DNA of 64,000 bases from Flavobacteriales bacterium (GTDB lineage Bacteria > Bacteroidota > Bacteroidia > JACJYZ01). The position numbers and the translations under genes were made by a program. Below are positions 42,058-50,495 of the stretch, in pieces. The notes under the pieces were generated by a model. That model searched no databases, had not been told where the DNA came from, and was given only the letters and a program-made list of their open reading frames with translations. The stretch covers positions 1,178,001 to 1,242,000 of the forward strand of contig JACJYZ010000002.1 in assembly GCA_020635855.1 (NCBI GenBank), in the 5' to 3' direction. The stretch's first letter is position 1. Every line of letters starts with the position of its first letter.

Positions 42058-43569
42058 ATGACCCAATCAACCAAGTACAATTCTTATTTATTCCGAGTTC
42101 GTATCGGACTGCTGGTTGTTCTTTTGCTGCCACTTTCGCGGGCTGCTGCCCAAAATGACGAACCCAGTGGGGTACCCGTAAACAGGGTCATTGCCACAGT
42201 GGGCAACGATGTAGTGCTTCAATCCGATCTGGAAAATCAGTACCTGCAGATGATGGCCCAGGGCATGACGCCGGACGCCGATACCCGCTGCCGAATCCTC
42301 GAAGATCAATTGTTCCAGAAGCTCCTGAAGAACCAGGCAGAGCTGGACAGTGTAACCGTGAGCGATAACCAGGTGGAATCAGAACTGGACCGACGAATCG
42401 AGTATTTCATTAAGCAGATCGGTAGCGAAGAAGCGCTGGAGGAATACTATGGAAAAAGCATCATTGAAATCAAAGCGGAGTTCAGGGACATGGTGCAAGA
42501 CCAGTTGCTGGTGCAAACCATGCAAGGGAAGATCACCAAAGATGTTAAAGTGAGTCCGTCCGAAGTGAAGCAGTTCTTTAACAACATCCCCAAAGACAGC
42601 TTGCCGTATATCAACTCCGAAGTGGAAATGGCCCAGGTTGTGAAAATGCCGGAGGTCAGCCAGGAGGAGAAAGACAAGGTGCTGGCTAAACTGGAAGAAT
42701 ACCGGCAACGGGTGATCTCAGGGTCTACCTCTTTTGCTGCACTGGCCAGGATCTATTCCGAAGATCCATCCTATAAACAAGGTGGCGAGATCGGGTTTGT
42801 CAGCCGGGGTGATCTGGTGCCTGAATTCGAAACAGTGGCGTTTCGGCTGACACCCATCGAAACGGTAGACCAAAAAGTGGATAGCACACAGGCCGTGCTT
42901 ACCCAACTACAGAAAATGGGCGGGGAAAATCTGGAGCAAAGACTCAATCAAACACAACACGATCTGGATAGCCTGAAGAACATGCGTTGTTCTCAGGTGG
43001 TGGAATCGCAGTTCGGTTACCACCTGATCCAGCTGATCGAACGCAGAGGGCAGCAGGTCAACGTGAGGCATATCCTGATCCGCCCCAAATTGACTGAAGA
43101 AGAAAAGCTGAAGTCACAGCAGTTTCTTGATAGCGTGCGTACCCTGGTGATGAATGGTAAATACACATTCGCTGAAGCGGTGGAAAAATTCTCGGATGAT
43201 GAGGATACCCGGTACTTTGACGGAAACATCGTAAACCCGGCCACAGGAACCACCAAGTTTGAAATGGATCAGCTTGATCCCATGTTGTCGTTCACCGTTA
43301 ACCCCATGTCGGTGGATAACATATCCAACCCGATCCAGTTTCAGAAACCGGATGGAAAAGAGGGGTATCGCATCATCCTTCTGAAAACACGTACATCACC
43401 ACATCAGCTCAATCTGAAAGATGATTACAAAAAGGTGATGGATATGGCAACGATGGACAAACAGGCCAAAGCAGTATCGGATTGGATCGAGAAGAAACGA
43501 GACAATATGTATATTCACATTGCAGATGATTTCAAGAATTGTTCATTCATGAACAACTGGGTCAATTGA
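42058..43569 (+). CDS. SurA-type periplasmic chaperone and peptidyl-prolyl isomerase
   Basis: A 503-residue exported protein; the ATG at 42058 begins a signal peptide (IGLLVVLLLPLSRAAAQ), while the TTG upstream at 42040 lies inside the preceding gene. The SurA N-terminal domain opens VNRVIATVGNDVVLQSDLEN and contains CRILEDQLFQKLLKNQAELD. Two parvulin domains follow, near 190-330 (the first carries an inserted coiled-coil rich in Q and D around LTQLQKMGGENLEQRLNQTQ) and near 335-440 (VNVRHILIRPKLTEEEKLKS). It helps outer-membrane proteins fold. The inserted helix is unusual compared with E. coli SurA. Confidence 0.9.
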   Translation: MTQSTKYNSYLFRVRIGLLVVLLLPLSRAAAQNDEPSGVPVNRVIATVGNDVVLQSDLENQYLQMMAQGMTPDADTRCRILEDQLFQKLLKNQAELDSVTVSDNQVESELDRRIEYFIKQIGSEEALEEYYGKSIIEIKAEFRDMVQDQLLVQTMQGKITKDVKVSPSEVKQFFNNIPKDSLPYINSEVEMAQVVKMPEVSQEEKDKVLAKLEEYRQRVISGSTSFAALARIYSEDPSYKQGGEIGFVSRGDLVPEFETVAFRLTPIETVDQKVDSTQAVLTQLQKMGGENLEQRLNQTQHDLDSLKNMRCSQVVESQFGYHLIQLIERRGQQVNVRHILIRPKLTEEEKLKSQQFLDSVRTLVMNGKYTFAEAVEKFSDDEDTRYFDGNIVNPATGTTKFEMDQLDPMLSFTVNPMSVDNISNPIQFQKPDGKEGYRIILLKTRTSPHQLNLKDDYKKVMDMATMDKQAKAVSDWIEKKRDNMYIHIADDFKNCSFMNNWVN

Positions 43570-43596
43570 GATCTGCACTAATTTAGCCGTCGGCAC

Positions 43597-44574
43597 ATGC
43601 AAACATCTCAGCAAAGCAGCAGTGTAGAAGCAGTACAGGAACTACGCAAACGATATGATGCCCTTGACCGGGAAATCGGAAAGGTGATCATCGGACAGAA
43701 AGAAATCGTCCATCAGGTACTGATCTCCATCTTTAGTAAGGGACACTGCCTGTTGGTGGGGGTTCCCGGTCTTGCCAAGACCCTTCTGGTGAATACCATC
43801 GCACAGTCACTCGGTCTCACATACAAACGCATACAGTTTACACCGGACCTGATGCCTTCGGATATCATCGGTACGGAAATTCTTGACGAAAACAGGCAAT
43901 TTAAGTTTGTGAAAGGCCCCCTGTTTGCAAACATCATCCTTGCCGATGAAATCAACCGAACTCCTCCCAAAACGCAGGCGGCCCTGTTGGAAGCCATGCA
44001 GGAAAGGGCGGTAACGGCGGCCGGTCACCGTTACGAACTGGATCAGCCGTTCTTTGTGTTGGCCACCCAAAACCCGATTGAGCAGGAAGGTACCTATCCT
44101 TTGCCGGAAGCCCAGCTGGACCGGTTCATGTTCAGCCTATGGCTTGATTATCCCACGCCCGGTGAGGAAGTGGAGATTGTGAAATCCACCACTTCCGGTC
44201 AGGAAGCAAGCGTAAACAAGGTCCTGTCCGGAGAGGAAATACTCGCCATACAGGAACTGGTCAGAAGCATTCCGGTGACCGACCACGTGGTTGAGTATGC
44301 TGTAAAACTGGTTTCAAGAACAAGACCCAATACAGCGGGTGCGCACGCATCCGCCAATTCTTTTCTTTCATGGGGAGCGGGTCCGCGTGCATCCCAATTC
44401 CTGATCGTGGCTGCCAAATGCAATGCAGCCTTGAACGGCAAGTTCTCTCCGGATATGGAAGATGTGAATGCCGTGGCTGTTTCCGTTTTGCGCCACCGGG
44501 TGGTGCGGAATTACAAAGCGGAAGCGGAAGGTATGAAAGTGGAGGAAATCATCCAATCCATGATGGATCAATAA
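43597..44574 (+). CDS. MoxR-family AAA ATPase
   Basis: A 325-residue cytoplasmic AAA+ ATPase. Walker A is LVGVPGLAKTLLVN, Walker B is IILADEINRTPPKTQAALLE, sensor 1 lies in FFVLATQNPIEQEGTYPLPE, and the C-terminal lid contains GPRASQFLIVAAKCNAALNG. MoxR proteins act as chaperones for von Willebrand-type partners and usually precede DUF58 and VWA genes. Here the gene is followed at once by a tRNA and a terminator, so the partners are absent or elsewhere. It begins 27 bp after the SurA-type gene. Confidence 0.92.
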   Translation: MQTSQQSSSVEAVQELRKRYDALDREIGKVIIGQKEIVHQVLISIFSKGHCLLVGVPGLAKTLLVNTIAQSLGLTYKRIQFTPDLMPSDIIGTEILDENRQFKFVKGPLFANIILADEINRTPPKTQAALLEAMQERAVTAAGHRYELDQPFFVLATQNPIEQEGTYPLPEAQLDRFMFSLWLDYPTPGEEVEIVKSTTSGQEASVNKVLSGEEILAIQELVRSIPVTDHVVEYAVKLVSRTRPNTAGAHASANSFLSWGAGPRASQFLIVAAKCNAALNGKFSPDMEDVNAVAVSVLRHRVVRNYKAEAEGMKVEEIIQSMMDQ

Positions 44575-44601
44575 CTCCCTGTATTCTCTTGAATTTTCTT
44601 T

Positions 44602-44609
44602 TATCTTTG
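44602..44609 (+). promoter_or_regulatory. Possible -7 element for tRNA-Leu
   Basis: TATCTTTG matches TAnnTTTG about 45 bp upstream of the mature tRNA 5' end. TTG at 44589 is too close to serve as -33. Confidence 0.4.
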
Positions 44610-44653
44610 CATGCCCTCAACGAAACAGGTGATTGCCTGTGTCAATACATATT

Positions 44654-44737
44654 GCCCGGGTGGTGAAATTGGTAGACACGCTACTTTGAGGGGGTAGTGG
44701 CCGTTCGGCTGTGCTGGTTCGAGTCCAGTCCCGGGCA
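44654..44737 (+). tRNA. tRNA-Leu (anticodon GAG)
   Basis: An 84-nt type II tRNA. The acceptor arms GCCCGGG and CCCGGGC pair fully. The D-arm contains TGGTGAAATTGGTAGACACG. The anticodon stem CTACT/GGTAG holds loop TTGAGGG with anticodon GAG. A long variable arm (GGCCGTTCGGCT) and the T-arm GGTTCGAGTCC follow, with discriminator A at 44737. CCA is not encoded. Confidence 0.96.
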
Positions 44738-44738
44738 C

Positions 44739-44784
44739 AAAAAGAAAAAGAGCGTTGGCAGCAGCCAGGGCTCTTTTTCTTTTT
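44739..44784 (+). terminator. Strong intrinsic terminator after tRNA-Leu
   Basis: AAAGAAAAAGAGC and GCTCTTTTTCTTT form a long stem around GTTGGCAGCAGCCAGG, ending in a T-rich run. Confidence 0.9.
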
Positions 44785-45040
44785 CCCTCAGAACTCACAC
44801 AGACGCCCTTCGGTTGCGTAAGGAGGCTGCGCCGTAAATGCGCTTCGCGGTCATTGGCTTCCTTCGGTCGCGTAAATGGTTAGTGGCATCGGGCTGCTGC
44901 CGGAGCAATATGGCAGGACTGCAGAATATTTGACGATAGATGTTAGATAAGAGGTGGTGCATTGTTCACATTTACCGGATACCAACTTGCTTGCCCGCTC
45001 GTAGCTTTGGCGAAGGCAGGAAACTTGCGACTCCCGATAC
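44785..45040. other. Noncoding stretch with dispersed repeats
   Basis: No gene. 44800-44880 shares words such as GCTGCGCCGTAAAT and TCGCGTAAAT with 11353-11427. 44982-45033 is the third copy of the GCTTGCCCGCTCGTAGC family, followed directly by the hairpin array. GATAGATGTTAGATA at about 44937 recalls the TAGATG words of 4770 and 20910. Confidence 0.65.
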
Positions 45041-45233
45041 CAGCTGACGCAGATGTCCACGTCTGTGTTCCAGCTGACCCAGATGTCCACGTCTGTGTTC
45101 CAGCTGACGCAGATGTCCACGTCTGTGTTCCAGCTGATGCAGATGTCCACGTCTATGTTCCAGCTGACGCAGATGTCTACGTCTATGTTCCCGGCTGACG
45201 CGGATGTCCACGTCCGTGTTTCGTCCGTGTTTC
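45041..45233. repeat. Tandem array of a 30-bp hairpin repeat (six copies)
   Basis: Five units of exactly 30 bp (45041-45190) begin CAGCTGACGCAGATGTCCAC and end GTCTGTGTTC. A sixth, diverged unit (CGGCTGACGCGGATGTCCAC) and a partial copy run to 45233, overlapping the TGA of the leftward gene. Each unit contains a stem such as AGATGT/ACGTCT around CC, and the differences between units keep the pairing through wobbles. There are no unique spacers, so it is not a CRISPR. Confidence 0.9.
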
Positions 45234-47892
45234 ACTCCACCACAAACCGGATGGCCCGGTTCTGATGCCCTGAAGTAAGGGTGAGGAAGTACATGCCCGG
45301 TGCAAGGGATAGGTCGAAGGCATGCAGACTGCGGCCCTTTTTCAATTTCAATGCGTCTTGGTGAATGGTTTTTCCGCTGATGTCTACAATCATCACCTGC
45401 AGGTCATGGCTCTCTCCACATAATACCTCCAGTTGAAAGGAACCTTTATTGATGGTGGGAAGGATGTGGGCTGTCATCTGTTCAAAAACCCCGGCATCCG
45501 GTTGCCCGGTCGGGTCAATGAGGGGCGGCAGGTCGGTTTTCCAGAAGCCGCGTCCGAAGGTGGCTGCATACAGTTTTCTTTCGCCCTGGTGGATCTCCAG
45601 TTCGCTGATGATGACATTGGGCAGTCCGTCGCTGAAAAGCTCCCATTGCGTCATGGTGTCGTTCAGGTGAAATACACCCACGTCCATTCCCACGTAGATG
45701 TCGTGGTACAGGGAGGCTTCATCTTCTTCCACGCAGTTGGCCGGTAGGTTGGGGAGGTTCATGGAAATGTTATTCCAGTTTTGTCCTCCGTCGGTGGTCT
45801 TGTATACTTTCATGCCGGCTACATAACCACCGAAGGTTGCCCACGCCGTTGTGCCTACGCTGTCGTCCGCTTCCATGTAGGTGCAGTACAGTGAGTCGGG
45901 CAAGCCTGCGGTCACGTCGGTCCAACTTGAACCTCCATTGCTTGTCATGCGCACTTTGCCCATGGCGCCGCTGCTGAAATACACACGGTTGGCCACGTAC
46001 ATGTACTTGGGGTCGTTGTTGCACACGCCCAGTGCGGATGCAGGTGTGGGGCCGCTGAACCCGGGGGCCGACGGAAAGCTGGAGATCTTGCTCCAGTTGG
46101 TTCCTTCGTTGGCGGATTTCCATACGTTGCCAAAAGCGGCGTACAGGATTTTGGGGTCGTTTGCATCCATCAGGTAAGGTGTGGTCCATTCACCGGTTTC
46201 GCTGACCGAGCCGGTGATGCCGCTGCTGGTTTGTCCGCCGTTGTAAGACCTCCGGATGCTGCCATTCTGTGATGATCCGTAGATGGTGCCCGGGTTGTCG
46301 GGGTGGATCATGGCTTCCATGCCGTCGCCACCAAAAATGTTTACCCAGCTGTTCGTATTGAAATAATAGGTAGAGTTGTCCTGGGCGCCGCCGATGATGT
46401 AGCCCGGATTGTTTTTGCTCAAGCCCAACCGGTAAAATGAAGTGATGATGAAGCCTGAGCTGATGTTGTTCCATTGGGTGGGGAAGCTCTGCGGACTCCA
46501 GGTGCCGATCTTCAGGTTGTCGGTCCAGGAAATGCCGCCGTCGCCGCAGAGGTATGTTTTTCCGGATACGGGGTTGTTCTTCAGCTGGTGTTCATCCACA
46601 TGAAAACTGGCGCCTACGGCATCCCATGACGAGCCGCCGTCGGAAGAGCCCCATACGTACACGCCTCCGCAATACACTTTGTCTTTATTTGTAGGGTCAG
46701 CCATCAGTACCTGGTCGTACCAGCCTTGTCCGCCGCTGCCGCTGCTTCCCCATGTGAACAGGTTGGGTGTGCCGGAAAGTTTGCTCCAGGTTGTGCCGCC
46801 GTTATCGGAACGGTAGAACCCATATAAGGCACCGCTGGCATCGCAGGCGCTGGCATAGACCCGGTTGTGATCGGCGGGTGACACTGCGATCTCCATGCGT
46901 TCGGCGCCGCCGGTTGCTGTGATGCCGGTGTTCAGCAATGTCCAGGTAAGTCCGAAGTCTGTACTCTTGTAAACGCCGGTTTTACCGGTATTGAGTTTGC
47001 TCACATATCCTGAACAGGCGAAGAGCGTATTCGGTTGAACAGGGTCTTGTTCGATGTCCCACATCCATTCATTCAGTTGCTTGGTCCAGGTGGTGCCACC
47101 GTCGTTTGAGCGCATCACACCGTAGGTGCCTGCGGCCACCACCACGTCCGAGCTGTCACTGCTTACGAAAACGCGACGGGTAAGTGACAGGTCGAGTTGG
47201 GTGACCTGGGTGGTAAGTCCGGTCGGTTGCCATGTTTGTCCCCCGTCGGTGGTTTTGTACACGCCGATGCCGTAATGGGTATGGCGCCTGCGGTCGTCGG
47301 TGTTGAGGGCCACCCCGAGGTATTCATAATCACCCACGGAAAGGTACAGGGTCTGGTCGTTGTTCGGATCCACGGCGATGTCACTGATCCGCATGATCGG
47401 GAGGTCGTCGGTGAGGGGCGTCCGGCTTTGGCCGTTGTTTGTGGTTTTCCACACGCCGCCTTGGGCTACGCCTATCCATAGGGTATTGGGGTCGGTAGGG
47501 TGGAAGGTCACACAGTTGATTCTTCCCATGCCGTTGCCGGGAAATTGTTCGGGGCCTACGGGCATCCAGTTGGGAATGCCCAGGTTTTTGCGGGAGGCAG
47601 TCAACGCGGCCTTCCATTCGCTGATCCTTGCGGCTTCCATCAGACCGATGTTTTCGTCGCCGAAGGTACCATCGGGATTGGCATTGCGTTCCTGGTAATC
47701 CAGCCAGCGGCGGTACCATTTCCAGCCTTTGGTTTGGGAAAGATCTTTGCCTTCCGCCCATTTCTGAAAGGCGGCCTGATACCTTCCTACAGGTGGAAGT
47801 TCAGGTTGGGTTTGGGGTGCGGGCAGGAATTCCTGTGCCTGGGTGGGCAACATACAAGCCAGCATCATCACTACACAGACGACGTGCTTCAT
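45232..47892 (-). CDS. T9SS-exported protein with BNR/VPS10-like beta-propeller
   Basis: An 886-residue secreted protein. The ATG at 47892 begins a signal peptide (VVCVVMMLACMLPTQAQ); the longer reading from 48021 overlaps the upstream lipoprotein gene. The body has at least nine Asp-box repeats of the form S/T-x-D/N-G-G-x-x-W (TTDGGQTWQPTG, SNDGGTTWTKQL, SDNGGTTWSKLS, SSDGGSSWDAVG, TTDGGQNWNNIS), as in sialidases and VPS10 proteins. The C-terminal sorting domain reads ILPTINKGSFQLEV, VDISGKTIHQDALKL, LSLAPGMYFLTLTSGHQ. No sialidase catalytic triad was identified, so binding rather than hydrolysis is likely. Confidence 0.9.
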   Translation of the reverse strand: MKHVVCVVMMLACMLPTQAQEFLPAPQTQPELPPVGRYQAAFQKWAEGKDLSQTKGWKWYRRWLDYQERNANPDGTFGDENIGLMEAARISEWKAALTASRKNLGIPNWMPVGPEQFPGNGMGRINCVTFHPTDPNTLWIGVAQGGVWKTTNNGQSRTPLTDDLPIMRISDIAVDPNNDQTLYLSVGDYEYLGVALNTDDRRRHTHYGIGVYKTTDGGQTWQPTGLTTQVTQLDLSLTRRVFVSSDSSDVVVAAGTYGVMRSNDGGTTWTKQLNEWMWDIEQDPVQPNTLFACSGYVSKLNTGKTGVYKSTDFGLTWTLLNTGITATGGAERMEIAVSPADHNRVYASACDASGALYGFYRSDNGGTTWSKLSGTPNLFTWGSSGSGGQGWYDQVLMADPTNKDKVYCGGVYVWGSSDGGSSWDAVGASFHVDEHQLKNNPVSGKTYLCGDGGISWTDNLKIGTWSPQSFPTQWNNISSGFIITSFYRLGLSKNNPGYIIGGAQDNSTYYFNTNSWVNIFGGDGMEAMIHPDNPGTIYGSSQNGSIRRSYNGGQTSSGITGSVSETGEWTTPYLMDANDPKILYAAFGNVWKSANEGTNWSKISSFPSAPGFSGPTPASALGVCNNDPKYMYVANRVYFSSGAMGKVRMTSNGGSSWTDVTAGLPDSLYCTYMEADDSVGTTAWATFGGYVAGMKVYKTTDGGQNWNNISMNLPNLPANCVEEDEASLYHDIYVGMDVGVFHLNDTMTQWELFSDGLPNVIISELEIHQGERKLYAATFGRGFWKTDLPPLIDPTGQPDAGVFEQMTAHILPTINKGSFQLEVLCGESHDLQVMIVDISGKTIHQDALKLKKGRSLHAFDLSLAPGMYFLTLTSGHQNRAIRFVVE

Positions 47893-47968
47893 AGGGAACG
47901 GTTTTGTTACTGCAAACAGGGAGAGTACAGCGAATACAGGAAGGAAGGATCTTATTTCCAACGCGGAC

Positions 47969-48442
47969 TCAGTCCCTTTTCCATTCGCCCGATGCCGCCA
48001 GCCGGTCCAGCATTTTCTCAACGGCGGTCAGGTCATGTGGTATCAGGGCTTTGAACAGGATGCGTTTTTCTTCATTGGTGCCGTCCCATTTGATATGAAG
48101 GATGCGCATCTGGGTGTCTTCGGTATCGATGTGATATTGATCCTTCATCTCCATGAAATTCGCCTGATCAATCACCCGCCAGATAGAATCCTGCAGGGAC
48201 CGGTTCAGGTTGAAATGAAAGTTGCCGATGTGCTCCATGTTGGCGCGCCCCGTGAGTATAACCCGTTTCGGTCGTGTCAATGTCATCGTGTATTCCGGAC
48301 AGCCGGAAGGACAGCCCTCTTTTTCCAGGGTGATTTCAGCCACGTGGTTTTCGTGCTCCAAGCCTGCCGCCGGGTATTTGTTTATCGTACAGCCGGAGCA
48401 GGCAAACATCAGGGAAATAACGGAAATGTACCGCACGGCCAT
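47969..48442 (-). CDS. DUF6438-like lipoprotein
   Basis: A 157-residue lipoprotein. The ATG at 48442 begins MAVRYISVISLMFACSGC; Cys at about 15 or 18 is the likely lipidation site. The domain reads VAEITLEKEGCPSGCPEYTM, RVILTGRANMEHIGNFHFNL, IKWDGTNEEKRIL, which matches the DUF6438 pattern with a CPxGCPxY cysteine motif. Function unknown. The start at 48541 is rejected because its extra residues carry no leader. It lies 76 bp upstream of the propeller gene and is divergent from the membrane protein to its right. Confidence 0.75.
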   Translation of the reverse strand: MAVRYISVISLMFACSGCTINKYPAAGLEHENHVAEITLEKEGCPSGCPEYTMTLTRPKRVILTGRANMEHIGNFHFNLNRSLQDSIWRVIDQANFMEMKDQYHIDTEDTQMRILHIKWDGTNEEKRILFKALIPHDLTAVEKMLDRLAASGEWKRD

Positions 48443-48534
48443 CTCGAAATGTACGAATGATTTTGTTTCCGGTCGGTTTGCTACTTTTAAAGCACCCGCG
48501 AAAAGGCTATATTCGCTTATCAATCCAAGCTTGT

Positions 48535-48933
48535 ATGGCAATTCCTAAACATCTGCTTGTATTCCTGTTCGGTCTGAGTGTTGTGTTGATGTTGAGCACC
48601 CTGGTGGTGATCCTCCTTCGTGGCTTCATTCGCAACCTGATCCTGGACCTGAATGGCGAGAAAGACCGCCAGGCAAGGTTTTGGGTGGCTTACAGCAATA
48701 CGCTGATGTTGCTGGTTCCCCTAATCATAGCCCTGATTTTTGTGCCCGACGGTAAACAGGAGGTGGATCCATTTGTGATGGTGGTGAACCAGGTCAAATG
48801 GTCACTGATCGGACTGGCATCCACCGTATTTGTATTGGGTCTTGCCATCCACCAACTGGTGCCCAAATCCGCCGTTTCACCTTCAAAGAATAAGGAGGAG
48901 AAGCAGCAGGATGAGGCGCCTTCAGGTATTTGA
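48535..48933 (+). CDS. Small membrane protein of unknown function
   Basis: A 132-residue inner-membrane protein. Three hydrophobic segments are visible: HLLVFLFGLSVVLMLSTLVV, ANTLMLL-like YSNTLMLLVPLIIALIFV, and WSLIGLASTVFVLGLAIHQL, with a Lys/Glu/Gln-rich tail (NKEEKQQDEAP). The stretch LNGEKDRQARFW between the first two is conserved-looking and cytoplasmic or periplasmic. The ATG at 48535 follows a typical spacing; the ATG at 48457 lies before it without a sensible N-terminus. I do not recognise the family. Confidence 0.68.
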   Translation: MAIPKHLLVFLFGLSVVLMLSTLVVILLRGFIRNLILDLNGEKDRQARFWVAYSNTLMLLVPLIIALIFVPDGKQEVDPFVMVVNQVKWSLIGLASTVFVLGLAIHQLVPKSAVSPSKNKEEKQQDEAPSGI

Positions 48934-48959
48934 GGATATTTGAAAACCCCATATCTTTG
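48930..48959 (+). promoter_or_regulatory. Promoter of the beta-barrel protein gene
   Basis: TTG (48930-48932) is followed after 19 bp by TATCTTTG (48952-48959), a full match to the Bacteroidota form, 17 bp before the ATG. Confidence 0.65.
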
Positions 48960-48975
48960 AAAAAAAAGAACATAT

Positions 48976-49545
48976 ATGAAGAAGGCCCTGTATTTGCTTG
49001 CCGTATGCTCCCTGATCGGCTTTAGCAGCTATGCTCAGCCCAAAATAGGTGTTGGGTTCAGGTTGGGGGATTTGAGCGGTATTTCATTTAAGTCCAACTT
49101 TGGCGACAATGCCATGGAATTGAGTGTCGGGCGCCTCCTGCGCTTTGGCCATCCCAGTTACGAAGACTGGTTTTACCATTACAAAGCGTATAACGAGGAT
49201 ACATATGTATACAAGTATTCGAGTTTGCATTACCCGCTGGCTGTCCAGTTGCATTACCTTCGCCATCGTACCATTAGTTTTGCAGATCCGCTTCGTTGGT
49301 ATTACGGTCTGGGTGCGCAGGTGCGCATGTTTCCGGTTGATTATACTTATTCCGATAATACCGGTGTGTATACGGTAAGAAGAAAATTCTGGGAAGCCGG
49401 TGTGGATTGGGTGATTGGATTGGAATACAATTTCCCCGATGTGCCCATCGGTGTGTTCATGGATGCACTGTTGTTGATGGAAGTCTATGATACGCCTTTC
49501 TTCCCCTGGGGACAGTTCGGTATAGGTGCCCGTTACAATTTCTGA
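48976..49545 (+). CDS. Outer-membrane beta-barrel-like protein
   Basis: A 189-residue exported protein with a signal peptide (ALYLLAVCSLIGFSSYAQ). The rest has alternating hydrophobic residues and ends in an aromatic C-terminal strand (WGQFGIGARYNF), as outer-membrane barrels do. Strand-like pieces are GVGFRLGDLSGISFKSNFG, LHYPLAVQLHYLRH and WYYGLGAQVRMFPVDYTY. It resembles small porin-like barrel proteins of Bacteroidota of unknown role. Its own promoter and terminator mark a single-gene unit. Confidence 0.78.
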   Translation: MKKALYLLAVCSLIGFSSYAQPKIGVGFRLGDLSGISFKSNFGDNAMELSVGRLLRFGHPSYEDWFYHYKAYNEDTYVYKYSSLHYPLAVQLHYLRHRTISFADPLRWYYGLGAQVRMFPVDYTYSDNTGVYTVRRKFWEAGVDWVIGLEYNFPDVPIGVFMDALLLMEVYDTPFFPWGQFGIGARYNF

Positions 49546-49567
49546 TATCTTAAATAAGGATAACACA

Positions 49568-49599
49568 AAGCCTTCCGTCATTCGGCGGAAGGCTTTTTT
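49568..49599 (+). terminator. Intrinsic terminator
   Basis: AAGCCTTCCG and CGGAAGGCTT form a perfect ten-pair stem around TCATTCGG, followed by a T run, 22 bp after the barrel-protein stop. Confidence 0.85.
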
Positions 49600-49615
49600 G
49601 TTGGCCGGTAGCTGT

Positions 49616-49623
49616 TATCTTTG
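49616..49623 (+). promoter_or_regulatory. Possible -7 element for the PhzF-like gene
   Basis: TATCTTTG matches TAnnTTTG, 23 bp before the ATG. A TTG stands 15 bp upstream, slightly closer than usual. Confidence 0.4.
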
Positions 49624-49646
49624 AAGCCCACCAATTTGCTTTCTCT

Positions 49647-50432
49647 ATGAATACCCTTTCCATATATCAGGTAGATGCTTTTACAAGCCATGTGTTCGGG
49701 GGCAATCCTGCCGCCGTTGTGCCACTCCAAACATGGCTTCCGGATGCAACGATGCAGGCCATTGCCATGGAGAACAACCTGGCGGAAACGGTTTTTTTCG
49801 TGAAGGAGGGAGAAAGTTTTCGAATCCGCTGGTTCACTCCGGCCCGAGAGGTGGACCTTTGCGGGCATGCCACCCTGGCTGCAGCCCATGTGTTGTTTCG
49901 GCATCTGTCCCACAGTGGCAGCGAATTGTGTTTCTCTTCGGCCAGCGGAATCCTGAAAGTAATCCGTGAGGGTGAGCAACTGAGCCTGGACTTCCCATCA
50001 CGTCCGCCGGAGGCTGTTGATGTTCCCCCACAGGCCTTGACAGATGCATTGGGATTAGCACCTATGGCCATATTGAAATCAAGGGATTACCTGGTGGTGT
50101 ACCCGTCGGAAAGTGATGTGCGTTCGATCTGCCCGGATTTTCGTTTGTTGCAATCGGTCGATTCCCTGGGCATTATCATCACCGCCCCCGGAGATAAGGT
50201 GGATTTCGTATCTCGCTTTTTTGCACCGGCGGCAGGTATTGATGAAGATCCTGTGACGGGTTCGGCGCATTGTACACTGATCCCTTACTGGGCACAACGC
50301 CTAGGCAGAAATTCGTTGCAGGCACTCCAACTGTCGGCCAGGGGAGGGGCGTTGTCTTGTGTACTTCAGGGTGATCGCGTGCTTATCTCAGGGCGTGCCG
50401 TCACTTACCTGGAAGGAAGAATTACCGTTTAA
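49647..50432 (+). CDS. PhzF-family isomerase/epimerase
   Basis: A 261-residue cytoplasmic enzyme of the PhzF fold (two diaminopimelate-epimerase-like halves). Typical landmarks are YQVDAFTSHVFGGNPAAVVP at the N-terminus, MENNLAETVFFVKEG with the catalytic Glu, FRIRWFTPAREVDLCGHATL and EDPVTGSAHCTLIPYW near the end. In Pseudomonas PhzF acts in phenazine synthesis; no other phenazine gene is here, so the substrate is unknown. Length is normal. Confidence 0.93.
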   Translation: MNTLSIYQVDAFTSHVFGGNPAAVVPLQTWLPDATMQAIAMENNLAETVFFVKEGESFRIRWFTPAREVDLCGHATLAAAHVLFRHLSHSGSELCFSSASGILKVIREGEQLSLDFPSRPPEAVDVPPQALTDALGLAPMAILKSRDYLVVYPSESDVRSICPDFRLLQSVDSLGIIITAPGDKVDFVSRFFAPAAGIDEDPVTGSAHCTLIPYWAQRLGRNSLQALQLSARGGALSCVLQGDRVLISGRAVTYLEGRITV

Positions 50433-50495
50433 GAGGAATGATACCGCATTCTGGCAAAAAAATTGTATCATTATTGTAACGACCAATCTTTTGCC

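Noticed and set aside
44962..45198. A 78-codon rightward reading with a ten-residue repeat (ADADVHVCVP-like)
   Set aside because: It is a translation of the 30-bp noncoding hairpin array; the period is a multiple of three by chance and there is no start context or homology-like content.
45041..45233. CRISPR array
   Set aside because: Units are directly adjacent without unique spacers, and no cas genes are present.
45232..48021. Longer start for the propeller protein at 48021
   Set aside because: It overlaps the upstream lipoprotein gene by about 50 bp and hides the signal peptide at 47892.
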